Shown here piece after piece: positions 8,449 to 17,092 of a DNA stretch of 64,000 nucleotides. The stretch lies in the NCBI RefSeq assembly GCF_001592205.1, contig NZ_BCWM01000017.1, positions 22,155 to 86,154 of the forward strand, in the 5' to 3' direction. Below the pieces are notes generated by a model that made no database searches, was not told where the DNA came from, and was given only the letters and a program-made list of their open reading frames with translations. The position numbers and the translations under genes were made by a program. Numbering within the stretch: position 1 is the first letter of the stretch; every line of letters starts with the position of its first letter. Source of the DNA: Brevundimonas vesicularis NBRC 12165 (GTDB taxonomy: Bacteria; Pseudomonadota; Alphaproteobacteria; Caulobacterales; Caulobacteraceae).

Positions 8449-9456
8449 ATGTCGCTCGACGCCTATATCGCCGGCCTGCCCAAGGCCGAACTGCACCTGC
8501 ATATCGAGGGCTCGCTGGAGCCCGAGCTGATGTTTGAGCTGGCGCAGCGGAACGGCGTGTCCATTCCCTATGACAGCGTCGAGGCGGTGCGGGCGGCCTA
8601 TGATTTCTCGAACCTGCAGGACTTCCTAAACATCTACTATGCGGGGGCCGCCGTCCTGCTGATGCGGCAGGATTTCGAGGATCTGGCCTTCGCCTATTTC
8701 CAGCGCGCGGCGGCGGATAATGTGCGCCACGCCGAAATCTTCTTCGATCCCCAGACCCATACCGACCGAGGCGTGCCCTTCGGCGTGGTGGTCGAGGGGC
8801 TGATCGCAGGCATGGACCGGGCCAAGGCGGAGCTGGGCGTCTCAAGCGGCCTGATCCTCAGCTTCCTGCGCCACCTGACCGAGGACGAAGCCTTCGCGAC
8901 GCTGGAGGCGGCCAAACCCTATCTGCACCATTTCATCGGGGTGGGTCTGGATTCGTCGGAGGTCGGCCATCCGCCGTCCAAGTTCCAGCGCGTCTTCGCC
9001 GCCGCGCGTGAGCTGGGCCTGAAACTGTGCGCCCACGCCGGCGAAGAAGGGCCGCCCGCCTATGTCCATGAGGCGCTGGACCTGCTGAACATCGACCGGA
9101 TGGATCACGGCAATCGGTCGATGGAGGACGAGGCGCTGGTGCAGCGGCTGGCCGCCGAGCAGATGACCCTGACCGTCTGCCCTCTGTCGAACCTGAAGCT
9201 GTGCGTGGTCGATGACCTGAAGGACCATCCCGTGCCCGAGATGCTGCGCCGGGGCCTGCACGTCACCCTGAACTCGGACGACCCGTCCTATTTTGGGGGA
9301 TATGTGAACGATAACTACAGCCGGCTGGCTGAGGCCATCGGCCTTACGCGCGATCAGGTGACGCAGTTGGCGAAGAACAGTTTCGAAGGCTCGTTCCTGG
9401 GCGAAGCGGAGAAGGCGGCCTACCTGGCTGAGGTTGATGCTTACGCGGCGACCTGA
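8449..9456 (+). CDS. add: Adenosine deaminase-family enzyme, probably adenine deaminase (type 2)
   Basis: 335 residues, a zinc amidohydrolase. Metal and catalytic motifs are visible: KAELHLHIEGSLEPE (HxH), LCAHAGEEGPP (His and Glu), MDHGNRS, TVCPLSNLKLCVV and NSDDPSYFGGYV. The name usually given is adenosine deaminase. Several features match instead the adenine deaminase branch as I remember it from Pseudomonas and yeast: FFDPQTHTDRGVPF, GLDSSEVGHPPSKFQRVF and the NSDDPxYFGGY form of the SDDP motif. Adenine deaminase converts adenine to hypoxanthine for purine salvage. Substrate choice between adenine and adenosine is inference from these motifs. It lies 36 bases after argS and before a long inverted repeat. 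Confidence 0.9.
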   Translation: MSLDAYIAGLPKAELHLHIEGSLEPELMFELAQRNGVSIPYDSVEAVRAAYDFSNLQDFLNIYYAGAAVLLMRQDFEDLAFAYFQRAAADNVRHAEIFFDPQTHTDRGVPFGVVVEGLIAGMDRAKAELGVSSGLILSFLRHLTEDEAFATLEAAKPYLHHFIGVGLDSSEVGHPPSKFQRVFAAARELGLKLCAHAGEEGPPAYVHEALDLLNIDRMDHGNRSMEDEALVQRLAAEQMTLTVCPLSNLKLCVVDDLKDHPVPEMLRRGLHVTLNSDDPSYFGGYVNDNYSRLAEAIGLTRDQVTQLAKNSFEGSFLGEAEKAAYLAEVDAYAAT

Positions 9457-9459
9457 CGC

Positions 9460-9647
9460 CCTCTCCTTTCGTCATTCCGGGCGAAGGGCCGCTTGGCCCG
9501 AAGACCCGGAACCCAGCGGCGCCGAAGGCGAAATGCGTCCGCCGCATGCCATTTGAAACACTGGAGTCCGCGACAGGTTCGCGCTCCCGCGCGCCGCTGG
9601 GTTCCGGGTCTTCGCTACGCTTCGCCCAGAATGACGAAAGGAAGAGG
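9460..9647. repeat. Long imperfect inverted repeat (intergenic repeat element)
   Basis: The left arm (9460-9522) and right arm (9591-9647) are nearly exact reverse complements, sharing stretches such as CTTTCGTCATTC, GGGCGAAG and GAAGACCCGGAACCCAG. The main differences are a small insertion in the left arm and a few mismatches. The 68-base spacer has no structure I can see. The left arm lies just after the deaminase stop, and the transcript would form a large hairpin that could act as a terminator or mRNA stabiliser. Similar GTCATTCCGGG-type elements are widespread in alphaproteobacterial intergenic regions. Confidence 0.8.
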
Positions 9648-9669
9648 TGATCGCTTCCTCGAACCAGAT

Positions 9670-9684
9670 GTTCCTGGTATGTTC
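9670..9684 (+). promoter_or_regulatory. LexA operator (SOS box), GTTC-N7-GTTC
   Basis: GTTC at 9670-9673 and GTTC at 9681-9684 are separated by exactly 7 bases, which is the direct-repeat LexA box known for Caulobacter and other alphaproteobacteria. It ends 5 bases before the ATG of the Y-family polymerase. This predicts DNA-damage induction. There is no room for a Shine-Dalgarno sequence between box and start codon, suggesting a leaderless or near-leaderless transcript. Confidence 0.8.
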
Positions 9685-9689
9685 TGCCG

Positions 9690-11000
9690 ATGGACCAGGC
9701 TGGCATCAAGGCTGAATACAGCGCGAACCTCCGCTGGCTGTTCGTCGATCTGAACGCCTTCTTCGCCAGCGTCGAACAGCAGATGAACCCCGACTGGCGG
9801 GGCAAGCCGGTCATCGTGCGGCCGGCGATGAGCGAATACACCGGCGCCATCGCCGCCAGCTATGAGAGCAAGGCCTGGGGCGTTCAGACCGGGATGCGGG
9901 TGTCCGAGGCGCGCAAACTGTGCCCCGACCTGATCGTCGCCGAGGCGCGCCCCGACCTTTACGTCAAAATCCATCAGCAGATCATGGCCGAGATCGACCG
10001 CCATGTGCCGGTGTGGAAGGTCGGCTCGATCGACGAATGTTCCTGCGAGTTGCTGGGTCCAGAACGGCTGGAGGCGAACGCCGTCGCCCTGGCCCGCCGG
10101 ATTCAGGCGGGCATCCTGCAAAACGTCGGCGACTGTCTGCGGTCGTCCGTCGGGCTGGCGCCATCGCGGTTCCTGGCCAAGACCGCCTGCGGCATGCAGA
10201 AGCCCGCCGGACTGACGGTGCTGCGCGCCAACGAGCTGCCCGGTCCCTTGCTGGACGTGCCGCTGTCGAAATATCCGGGCATCGGCTCGCGCATGCAGGT
10301 CCGGTTGCAGGCGGCGGGGGTCACCGACACGGCCGGCCTTTGGAACATGAGCGCGAAACAGGCCCGGGCGGTCTGGAACAGCATCGAGGGCGAACGCATC
10401 TGGCGCGGCCTGCACGGTCTGGACAGCGAGCCGACGCCGGAAAAACCGCCCGCCTCGATCAGCCACAGCCACGTCCTGGCCCAGGCCATGCGGACCCCGG
10501 ACAAGGCGCGGGCCGTGGCGCGGCGGCTGGTGGTCAAGTGCGGAGCCCGCCTGCGGCGCATGGGCCTGACCGGCGCCAGCCTGACCCTGCATCTGGACAT
10601 GGGGCCGAAGGCGACGCCCCGAAGCGGTCGACGCGGCTGGGAAACGGCGGCGATGAGTTGTCCCATCGCGCCGACGCAGGACACCTTCGCCCTTCTGGCC
10701 GCGCTCGACAGTCTGTGGCGCAAGGTCGAGCCGGAGCTGGAGGCGGGACGCCTGAGCTATGTCGGAGTCGGTGTACACGGCCTGAAAGCCCGCGACGCCT
10801 TCGAGACGGACCTGTTCGCCGCCGGTCCGGATCAGGATGGCGAGGCTCCGTCCCTGCGCCTGTCCCAGGCGCTGGATGCGCTGAACCGCCGCTACGGCAA
10901 GGACACCGTCAGCATCGGCCCCAAGGCCGGCCTGCCCGACTATATCGGCGCCAAGATCGCCTTCACCCGCATCCCCGAGGCCGAGGATTTCTGGGAGTGA
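9690..11000 (+). CDS. Y-family translesion DNA polymerase (DinB/UmuC-like)
   Basis: 436 residues. Motif I is WLFVDLNAFFASVEQQMNP with the metal-binding aspartate, and motif III is GSIDECSCEL with the conserved Asp-Glu pair. A helix-hairpin-helix-like segment YPGIGSRMQVRLQAAGV follows, then the little-finger domain from about residue 250. A DLFAA segment around residue 375 resembles a beta-clamp-binding motif. The C-terminal RLSQALDALNRRYGKDTVSIGP resembles the tails of UmuC-type proteins. The sequence around motif III is unusual: most relatives have SIDEAY or SIDEAF. The enzyme would copy past damaged bases; an SOS box at 9670 supports this. It is separate from the usual imuA-imuB-dnaE2 cassette. 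Whether it is closer to Pol IV or to UmuC cannot be settled by eye. Confidence 0.88.
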   Translation: MDQAGIKAEYSANLRWLFVDLNAFFASVEQQMNPDWRGKPVIVRPAMSEYTGAIAASYESKAWGVQTGMRVSEARKLCPDLIVAEARPDLYVKIHQQIMAEIDRHVPVWKVGSIDECSCELLGPERLEANAVALARRIQAGILQNVGDCLRSSVGLAPSRFLAKTACGMQKPAGLTVLRANELPGPLLDVPLSKYPGIGSRMQVRLQAAGVTDTAGLWNMSAKQARAVWNSIEGERIWRGLHGLDSEPTPEKPPASISHSHVLAQAMRTPDKARAVARRLVVKCGARLRRMGLTGASLTLHLDMGPKATPRSGRRGWETAAMSCPIAPTQDTFALLAALDSLWRKVEPELEAGRLSYVGVGVHGLKARDAFETDLFAAGPDQDGEAPSLRLSQALDALNRRYGKDTVSIGPKAGLPDYIGAKIAFTRIPEAEDFWE

Positions 11001-11007
11001 GGCCCAC

Positions 11008-11628
11008 CTAGCTCAGCAGGGACGCCGCCGCGATTTCCGCCACGCCCAAGGCCCGGAAACTGTCTTGGGCCGCCGTCTCGGTCTGCGACGCGATGGCCCG
11101 GCTGGCGTCGGCGATCACCACGGCTTCGAACCCCTCGCGAACCGCGTCTTCGGCGGTGAAGCGGACGCAGTAGTCGAAAGCCAGACCGCACAGGAAAACG
11201 CGCGTCACGCCGAGTTCACGCAACAGGCCGGACAGCCCCGTCGGGGTGCGGCGATCGTTCTCGAAAAAGCCGGAATAGCTGTCGACCGCCGGATTATAAC
11301 CCTTGCGGATCACGGCCATGGCCTTCTCGACCGTCGGCGCTGCATCAGGATGAAAGTCGGCGCCAGGCGTGCCCTGAAGACAATGATCCGGCCACAGCAT
11401 CTGGCGACCATAGGCGACCTCGATCTCAGTAAAGGGCGCCGTGCCGGGGTGGTTGGAGGCGAAGCTGATCTGGTCCGACGTATGCCAGTCCTGGGTCACG
11501 ATCACCCGGTCGAACCGAGCCGACAGCCGGTTGATCAGCGGCATGATCCCCGCGCCGCCGGCTACCGCCAGACGGCCGCCTTCACAGAAGTCGTTCTGCG
11601 GATCGATGACCAGAAGGGCGTCGCTCAT
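11008..11628 (-). CDS. pncA: Nicotinamidase (cysteine hydrolase)
   Basis: 206 residues of the isochorismatase-like cysteine hydrolase family. [18 protein letters not shown] holds the catalytic Asp9. TQDWHTSDQISFASNHPG carries the metal-binding Asp-His pattern. The lysine lies in VIRKGYNP and the nucleophile in VFLCGLAFDYCVRFTA. Nicotinamidase turns nicotinamide into nicotinate for NAD salvage. The gene overlaps the end of fbp by three bases (ATG of pncA at 11628, TGA of fbp at 11628-11630), so the two are co-transcribed and probably coupled. Confidence 0.93.
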   Translation of the reverse strand: MSDALLVIDPQNDFCEGGRLAVAGGAGIMPLINRLSARFDRVIVTQDWHTSDQISFASNHPGTAPFTEIEVAYGRQMLWPDHCLQGTPGADFHPDAAPTVEKAMAVIRKGYNPAVDSYSGFFENDRRTPTGLSGLLRELGVTRVFLCGLAFDYCVRFTAEDAVREGFEAVVIADASRAIASQTETAAQDSFRALGVAEIAAASLLS

Positions 11629-12593
11629 CAGACGCCTGCGTAGGCGTCGATCTCGTTGGCCGAACCGAGCGCGACGGGGATGCGCTGGTGCAGATGCTCG
11701 GGCTGCACGTCCAGAATGGCCTGGCGTCCGTCCGTCGTCGCCTTGCCGCCCGCTTGCTCGACCAGGAAGGCCATCGGATTGCCTTCGTACATCAGCCGCA
11801 GCTTGCCCGGCTTGTTCGGCTCGCGCCGATCCCAGGGATAGAGGAAGACCCCGCCGCGCATCAGGATGCGGTGAACATCCGCGACCATGGCCGCGACCCA
11901 GCGCATGTTGAAGTTCTTGGCCCGAGGCCCCTCTTCGCCCTTCAGCAGGTCGCCGACATAGGTCTGCACCGGCTCGGCCCAGTGGCGCAGGTTCGACATG
12001 TTGATGGCGAACTCCTTGGTGTCCGGCGAAATGGCGATCTCGTCGTGGGTCAGGATCCAGTCGCCGTCGTTCGACAGGGTGAACCCCTTCACGCCCGCGC
12101 CGGTCGTCAGCACAAGCATGGTTTGCGGCCCATAGACGGCGTAGAGGGCGGCGACCTGATGGCGGCCAGACTGCATGAAATCGGCCTCGGTCGGGGTCGC
12201 CGTCGCGGACTTCAGCACCGAGACGATGGTGCCCACAGGCGCGTTGATGTCGATGTTGGACGAGCCGTCCAGCGGGTCGAACAGCACCAGATATTCGCCG
12301 GCCGGATTAGAGGCCGGCTGGACCTCGTCCATCTCTTCGGACGCGACGCCGGCGACGGCCGGGCTGGCCAGCAGGGCCTCGGTCAGCATGTCATTGGTCA
12401 TGACGTCGAGCTTCTTCTGCTCCTCGTCCTGCACATTGATCTGTCCCGATGCGCCCAGCGCCCCGGCCAGGGCGCCGCCCGCAACGACCTTGCTGATGTC
12501 CGCGCAGGTGGCGGCGACCACGGTCAGAACCGTCTTCAGCCCCTCGGGCGCATCCAGGGCGGCGATATGGGCGTCGAGGCGTGTGCGGGTCAT
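11628..12593 (-). CDS. fbp: Class 1 fructose-1,6-bisphosphatase
   Basis: 321 residues. The metal and substrate motifs of class I FBPase are present: [32 protein letters not shown] and the loop RYVGDL-like [41 protein letters not shown] is the sugar-phosphate part, and the ending runs [10 protein letters not shown]. It dephosphorylates fructose-1,6-bisphosphate to fructose-6-phosphate, the committed step of gluconeogenesis. In this lineage, which uses Entner-Doudoroff, it returns triose carbon to hexose. It heads the fbp-pncA pair; a terminator upstream (12674-12701) separates it from the esterase gene. Confidence 0.96.
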   Translation of the reverse strand: MTRTRLDAHIAALDAPEGLKTVLTVVAATCADISKVVAGGALAGALGASGQINVQDEEQKKLDVMTNDMLTEALLASPAVAGVASEEMDEVQPASNPAGEYLVLFDPLDGSSNIDINAPVGTIVSVLKSATATPTEADFMQSGRHQVAALYAVYGPQTMLVLTTGAGVKGFTLSNDGDWILTHDEIAISPDTKEFAINMSNLRHWAEPVQTYVGDLLKGEEGPRAKNFNMRWVAAMVADVHRILMRGGVFLYPWDRREPNKPGKLRLMYEGNPMAFLVEQAGGKATTDGRQAILDVQPEHLHQRIPVALGSANEIDAYAGV

Positions 12594-12673
12594 GCGGTCG
12601 GTCCGGTTCTGGGCGTTGCGCCGTTTTGGCGGGGGACAGGCCCTAGGGCAAGGCGGCAGGGCGAGGCGACAAC

Positions 12674-12701
12674 AAAAACGCCCCGGCGAAACCGGGGCGT
12701 T
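12674..12701 (-). terminator. Intrinsic terminator after the esterase gene
   Basis: A 10-base stem (AACGCCCCGG with CCGGGGCGTT) and 5-base loop are followed on the minus strand by a T-run. It sits 24-50 bases after the esterase stop and upstream of fbp. Confidence 0.85.
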
Positions 12702-12724
12702 TCCTTATCCTTCGGCGTTGTCGA

Positions 12725-13762
12725 TCAGATCGGCAGGATCGCCGTACCGAACGCCCGCTTCAATTCATGGGCGGCGAAGGTTTGGGCCGCCGCCGCATCC
12801 GGCACGACCGCCGCCATGCCGAAGAACTCGTGCGTTGAGCCGTGGAAGGTCTTGTGACGCACATCGACGCCCGCCTGCTCCAGCTTCTCGGCCAGCAGCT
12901 CGCCCTCGGTGCGCAGCGGATCGATCTCGGCGCAGATCACCGTCGTCGAGGGCAGGCCCGCCAGGTTCGCCTTCTCGACGATATTGATGCGCGGGTCCTG
13001 AGCATCGGCCTCGTTGGCGAAGATGTGTTTCACGAACCACTTCATCATCGGCTTGTTCAGCGGCTTGGCGTCGGCGTTCTCGACGTACGACTCATTGTCC
13101 ATGTCCACGCCGGCGACGGGATAGACCAGCACCTGATGTTTGGGCGCGGCCAGGCCGGCGTCGCGCGCCATCATCGACACGCCGATGGCCAGGTTGCCGC
13201 CTGCGCTTTCGCCCATCACCGCCACCTTCTGCGGGTCTCCGCGGAAGGTCTGCGCATTCTCCAGCACCCAGCGATAAGCGGCCAGGGCGTCGTCGTGCGC
13301 GGCGGGGAAATGGTGTTCCGGGGCCTGGCGATAATGGACCGAGACCACGATCACATCGGCCATTTTGGACACGCCGCGCGGGCCGCCGTCATAGACGTCC
13401 AGATCCGCGATCACGAAGCCGCCGCCGTGGAAATAGACGACGACCGGGTGCAGCTTGTCTTCGGAATGGTCGTGCGGCTTGTAGATGCGCGCCTGGATCG
13501 GGCCGGCGGCGCCGGGGATGGTGATGTCGCTGGTTTTGACGCCCATGTCGTCGCTGGGGTCCTTGCCGTCCTTGCGCAACAGCGATTTCACCGCGTCAGT
13601 CGGGGTCGGTTGCTGACGAGCCTCCTCGGGCGACAGGGTCTCAATCGGCTTGCCGCCGAGAGACGCCAGTTCGTCCAACACCTTCTGCATCGGGCCGTCG
13701 GCCTTGGCGGGGGTGTCGCGCGGCTTGTCGTCGTCGCCGAACAGCTTGTCAATAATGGACAT
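12725..13762 (-). CDS. Alpha/beta hydrolase, HSL-type esterase/lipase
   Basis: 345 residues starting MSIIDKLFGDDDKPRDTP, with a charged N-terminal cap. The hormone-sensitive-lipase family marks are the oxyanion-hole motif YFHGGGFVIADLD and the nucleophile elbow VMGESAGGNLAI. The acid is likely in ICAEIDPLRTEGELLAE and the base in FHGSTHEFFGM. These enzymes cleave short-chain esters or acylated compounds; the substrate is unknown. There is no signal peptide with this start. The frame is open 54 codons further upstream but that stretch reads as non-coding. It is divergent from the glycine riboswitch and gcvT. Confidence 0.9.
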   Translation of the reverse strand: MSIIDKLFGDDDKPRDTPAKADGPMQKVLDELASLGGKPIETLSPEEARQQPTPTDAVKSLLRKDGKDPSDDMGVKTSDITIPGAAGPIQARIYKPHDHSEDKLHPVVVYFHGGGFVIADLDVYDGGPRGVSKMADVIVVSVHYRQAPEHHFPAAHDDALAAYRWVLENAQTFRGDPQKVAVMGESAGGNLAIGVSMMARDAGLAAPKHQVLVYPVAGVDMDNESYVENADAKPLNKPMMKWFVKHIFANEADAQDPRINIVEKANLAGLPSTTVICAEIDPLRTEGELLAEKLEQAGVDVRHKTFHGSTHEFFGMAAVVPDAAAAQTFAAHELKRAFGTAILPI

Positions 13763-13870
13763 TTTCGCATTCCTGGGTCTGGTTTCGGGGTCCGGAACGA
13801 CAACCCGCCGCACGCAACCTTGTTCCCGGCCCGCTTGACTTGGCGCTTGAGTCGATGCCTTAGGTCGCAC

Positions 13871-14060
13871 GCTCTCGCGGGAGAGATCGGGCGCTGGAAA
13901 CAGGGTTCGACGCCGAAGGCGCAACCGCCCCGGAAACGCTCAGGCAAACGGACCGCGAAGCACACGGACGCTGGAAAGTCGCCCATTCGGGCGCGCCGAC
14001 GGAGCAAGGCGACATGATTTGGTCGCCGGAATCTCTCAGGCTTCAGGACAGCGGGGGCGC
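13871..14060 (+). promoter_or_regulatory. Tandem glycine riboswitch upstream of gcvT
   Basis: Two aptamer-like segments follow each other. The first has GGGAGAGAT, the conserved CGCCGAAGG and CAACCGCC, then CGCTCAGGCAAACGGACCGC. The second starts around CTGGAAAGTCGCC, has the shorter GCCGACGGAGCAAGGC, and ends with the signature AATCTCTCAGG. This tandem architecture binds glycine and turns on the cleavage operon. The region 13763-14108 contains nothing else, apart from the esterase promoter side. A 14-base palindrome (14067-14080) is the likely expression platform, 28 bases before the gcvT ATG. Boundaries are approximate to about 10 bases. Confidence 0.9.
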
Positions 14061-14066
14061 GAGGAC

Positions 14067-14080
14067 GGCGGAGCTCCGCC
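14067..14080 (+). promoter_or_regulatory. Palindrome GGCGGAGCTCCGCC, likely expression platform of the glycine riboswitch
   Basis: A perfect 14-base palindrome between the second aptamer and gcvT. There is no T-run, so control of translation or of a longer alternative pairing is more likely than simple termination. Confidence 0.5.
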
Positions 14081-14108
14081 ACAACACGCGACCGTGAAAG
14101 CCTGAACC

Positions 14109-15221
14109 ATGACCGACCAGACCCTGAAGACCACGCCCCTGAACGCCGCGCACCGCGCGCTGGGGGCCCGCATGGTGGGGTTCGGCGGCTATGACATGCC
14201 GGTCCAGTACGAAGGCGTTCTGGCCGAGCATCGCTGGACGCGGGAACACGCCGGTCTCTTCGACGTCTCCCATATGGGCCAGTGCAAGATCACCGGCGAG
14301 GACGCGACCGCCCAGTTCGAGCGGTTCGTGCCCGGCGACTACGCGATCCTGAAGGCCGGCAAACAGAAATATTCGCTGCTGCTGAACAAGGACGGCGGCG
14401 TCATCGACGACCTGATGGCCGGACGGCCGGATCACGACGGCCTGTTCGTCGTCGTCAACGCCGGCAACAAGGACGAGGACTTCGCCTTCTGGAAGGCCAA
14501 CCTCGAAGGCGACGCCAAGCTGACGGTGCTGGACCGCGCGCTGATCGCCATCCAGGGGCCGGAAGCCGCCGAGGTCATGGCCGCGCACGAGCCGATCCTG
14601 GCCGAAATGGGCTTCATGGAATGCGCCCGTCTGATGCTGTTCGGCGCCGACTGCTATGTGTCTCGCTCGGGCTACACCGGCGAAGACGGCTATGAGATTT
14701 CGGTCCCGGCGGACCAGGCCGAGCGCATCTGGAACACCATTCTGGAAGACGCTCGCGTCAAGCCGATCGGCCTGGGCGCCCGCGACAGCTTGCGTCTGGA
14801 AGCCGGCCTGCCGCTGCACGGCCACGACATCGACCCGTCCACCTCGCCGGTCGAAGGCGCCCTGACCTTCGCCCTGTCCAAGTCGCGCAAGGAACGCGGG
14901 GACTTCGCCGGCGCCGACCGTATCCTCAAGGAACTGTCCGACGGCCCCGCCCGCGTTCGCGTCGGTCTGATCGTCAAGGAAGGCGCCCCGGCCCGTGAGG
15001 GCGCCGAGATCGCCGACGCCGACGGCGCCGTGATCGGCAAGGTCACCTCGGGCGGCCCCTCCCCCACCTTGGGCAAGAACATCGCCATGGGCTACGTCCC
15101 GCCGGCCCATGCCGCCCTGGGCACGGCGCTGAAGGTCATTGTGCGCGGCAAGACCGCCTCCGCCGAAGTCGTCGCCATGCCCTTCGTGGCTCAACGCTAT
15201 TACCGCAAACCCAAAGCCTGA
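14109..15221 (+). CDS. gcvT: Glycine cleavage system T protein (aminomethyltransferase)
   Basis: 370 residues. It takes the aminomethyl group from the H protein, releases ammonia and makes 5,10-methylene-tetrahydrofolate. Motifs: [40 protein letters not shown], the folate-binding part [12 protein letters not shown], and the late [21 protein letters not shown]. The C-terminal barrel has [21 protein letters not shown]. Length is normal. It is first gene of gcvT-H-PA-PB and sits behind a tandem glycine riboswitch. Confidence 0.97.
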   Translation: MTDQTLKTTPLNAAHRALGARMVGFGGYDMPVQYEGVLAEHRWTREHAGLFDVSHMGQCKITGEDATAQFERFVPGDYAILKAGKQKYSLLLNKDGGVIDDLMAGRPDHDGLFVVVNAGNKDEDFAFWKANLEGDAKLTVLDRALIAIQGPEAAEVMAAHEPILAEMGFMECARLMLFGADCYVSRSGYTGEDGYEISVPADQAERIWNTILEDARVKPIGLGARDSLRLEAGLPLHGHDIDPSTSPVEGALTFALSKSRKERGDFAGADRILKELSDGPARVRVGLIVKEGAPAREGAEIADADGAVIGKVTSGGPSPTLGKNIAMGYVPPAHAALGTALKVIVRGKTASAEVVAMPFVAQRYYRKPKA

Positions 15222-15232
15222 GAGATCAGACC

Positions 15233-15598
15233 ATGAAGTTCACCAAGGATCACGAGTGGGTCAGCCTGGACGGCGACATCGCCACCGTCGGCATCTCCAA
15301 ACACGCCGCCGACGCCCTGGGCGACGTGGTGTTCGTCGAAGTGCCTGAAGTCGGCAAGACCGTCTCCAAGGGCGACAGCTTCGCCGTGGTCGAAAGCGTC
15401 AAGGCGGCGTCGGACGTCTACGCCCCCGTCTCGGGCGAAGTGGTCGAGGCGAACGACGCCCTGTCGACCGCCCCGGAAACCGTCAACTCGGGCGCCGAGG
15501 CCGACGGCTGGTTCGCCAAGATCAAGGTCTCGGACGCCTCGCAACTGGACGCCCTGATGGACCAGGCCGCCTACGACGCCTTCCTCGCCACCCTCTAA
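15233..15598 (+). CDS. gcvH: Glycine cleavage system H protein (lipoyl carrier)
   Basis: 121 residues, the lipoylated carrier that shuttles the aminomethyl group between P and T proteins and on to the lipoamide dehydrogenase. The lipoyl-lysine lies in [21 protein letters not shown]. The N-terminus [15 protein letters not shown] is typical. It starts 11 bases after gcvT. Unlike many operons, it is separated from gcvPA by an inserted inverted repeat at 15608-15717. Confidence 0.98.
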   Translation: MKFTKDHEWVSLDGDIATVGISKHAADALGDVVFVEVPEVGKTVSKGDSFAVVESVKAASDVYAPVSGEVVEANDALSTAPETVNSGAEADGWFAKIKVSDASQLDALMDQAAYDAFLATL

Positions 15599-15607
15599 TC
15601 TCAAACT

Positions 15608-15717
15608 CCGTCACCCTCGGGCTTGACCCGAGGGCCGGACGATCAACCACTCGTGCGAAGCCTTTGACGCACGAGCCGCACAACATCCGGTCCTCGGGTC
15701 AAGCCCGAGGATGACGG
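15608..15717. repeat. Inverted repeat (TCGGGCTTGACCCGAGG type) inside the gcv operon
   Basis: Left arm 15608-15639 and right arm 15686-15717 are reverse complements with 2 mismatches in 32 bases. Each arm carries its own CCTCGGGCTTGACCCGAGG hairpin. Inside, CTCGTGCG and CGCACGAG form a further stem. It lies between gcvH and gcvPA, where it may end or stabilise part of the transcript. It is of a type common in alphaproteobacterial intergenic DNA, and different from the element at 9460. Confidence 0.85.
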
Positions 15718-15733
15718 GTGAAGGAAACCGGCA

Positions 15734-17080
15734 ATGCGTTACCTCCCCCTGACGCCCGACGACCGCACGGCGATGCTCGCCGCCATCGGCGCGAAATCCA
15801 TCAATGATCTGTTCGTGGACGTGCCCCAGGCCGCCCGTCTGGACGGCCCCGTCGATCTGCCGCGCGTCGCAGGCGAGTTGGAGGTCGAGCGCGCCCTGTC
15901 CGCCATGGCGGCAAAGAACGCCACCGCCGGCGCCGTGCCCTTCTTCTGCGGCGCAGGGGCCTATAAGCACCACGTCCCGGCGACGGTGGACCACGTGATC
16001 CAGCGCTCGGAGTTCCTGACCAGCTACACCCCCTACCAGCCGGAAATCGCGCAGGGCACGCTGCAGTACCTGTACGAGTTCCAGACTCAGGTCGCGAACC
16101 TGACCGGCATGCCGGTCGCCAACGCCAGCCTCTATGACGGATCGACCGCCATGGCCGAGGGCGTGCTGATGGCGACCCGCGTGACCCGCCGCAACAAGGC
16201 GGTGATCTCGGGCGGCGTGCACCCGCACTACATCAAGGCGACCGAGACCGTGGTTCACGCCGTCGGCGTCGAAACCCTGGCCCTGCCCGCCGCCGTGGAC
16301 GCCGAGGCCGCCGTGATCGACCAGATCGGTCCCGACACCGCCTGCGTCGTCGTCCAGACCCCAAACGTCTTCGGCACGGCCACCGACGTGACCAAGATCG
16401 CCGAGGCCGCCCACGCCGCCGGCGCCCTGCTGATCGTCGTGGTCACCGAGGCCGTGTCGATGGGCCTGTTGAAGTCGCCCGGCGAAATGGGCGCCGACAT
16501 CGTCGCGGCCGAGGGCCAGTCGATCGGCAACGCCCTGAACTTCGGCGGTCCCTATGTCGGCCTGTTCGCCACGCGCGAGAAGCTGATCCGCCAGATGCCC
16601 GGCCGCCTGACCGGCGAAACCGTGGACGCCGACGGCGAACGCGGCTTCGTCCTGACCCTGTCCACGCGCGAGCAGCACATCCGCCGAGACAAGGCGACCT
16701 CGAACATCTGCACCAACTCGGGCCTGTGCACCCTGGCCTTCACCATCCACATGAGCCTGCTCGGCGAGACGGGCCTGCGCAAACTGGCCCTGCTGAACCA
16801 CGAAAAGGCCGTCGCCACGCGCGACGCCCTGGCCACCATTCCAGGCGTCGAAGTCCTGACCGACCGCTTCTTCAATGAGTTCGCGGTGCGCCTGCCCAAG
16901 AACGCGGCCGAGGTTGTGGATCAGTTGGCCGCCCATCACGTCCTGGCTGGCGTGCCCTACAGCCGCCTGGCCCCCGACGCCGGCATGGACGATGTCCTGC
17001 TGGTCGCTGCGACCGAGACGACCCTGGATGCCGACATCCAGATTCTCGCCAAGTCGCTCTCCAAAGTCCTCGGCGCGTAA
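15734..17080 (+). CDS. gcvPA: Glycine dehydrogenase (decarboxylating) subunit 1
   Basis: 448 residues, the N-terminal half of the two-part P protein. It decarboxylates glycine with PLP and passes the aminomethyl group to the H protein. It starts [19 protein letters not shown]. Other family stretches are [34 protein letters not shown] and [14 protein letters not shown]. The late motif [14 protein letters not shown] is also present. This subunit lacks the PLP-lysine, which is on subunit 2. It follows the inserted repeat by 16 bases. Confidence 0.96.
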   Translation: MRYLPLTPDDRTAMLAAIGAKSINDLFVDVPQAARLDGPVDLPRVAGELEVERALSAMAAKNATAGAVPFFCGAGAYKHHVPATVDHVIQRSEFLTSYTPYQPEIAQGTLQYLYEFQTQVANLTGMPVANASLYDGSTAMAEGVLMATRVTRRNKAVISGGVHPHYIKATETVVHAVGVETLALPAAVDAEAAVIDQIGPDTACVVVQTPNVFGTATDVTKIAEAAHAAGALLIVVVTEAVSMGLLKSPGEMGADIVAAEGQSIGNALNFGGPYVGLFATREKLIRQMPGRLTGETVDADGERGFVLTLSTREQHIRRDKATSNICTNSGLCTLAFTIHMSLLGETGLRKLALLNHEKAVATRDALATIPGVEVLTDRFFNEFAVRLPKNAAEVVDQLAAHHVLAGVPYSRLAPDAGMDDVLLVAATETTLDADIQILAKSLSKVLGA

Positions 17081-17092
17081 GGGATACTGACC

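Noticed and set aside
9493..9753. Short open frame crossing the inverted repeat and polymerase start
   Set aside because: It is composed of the repeat and runs out of frame into the polymerase gene; no signs of translation.
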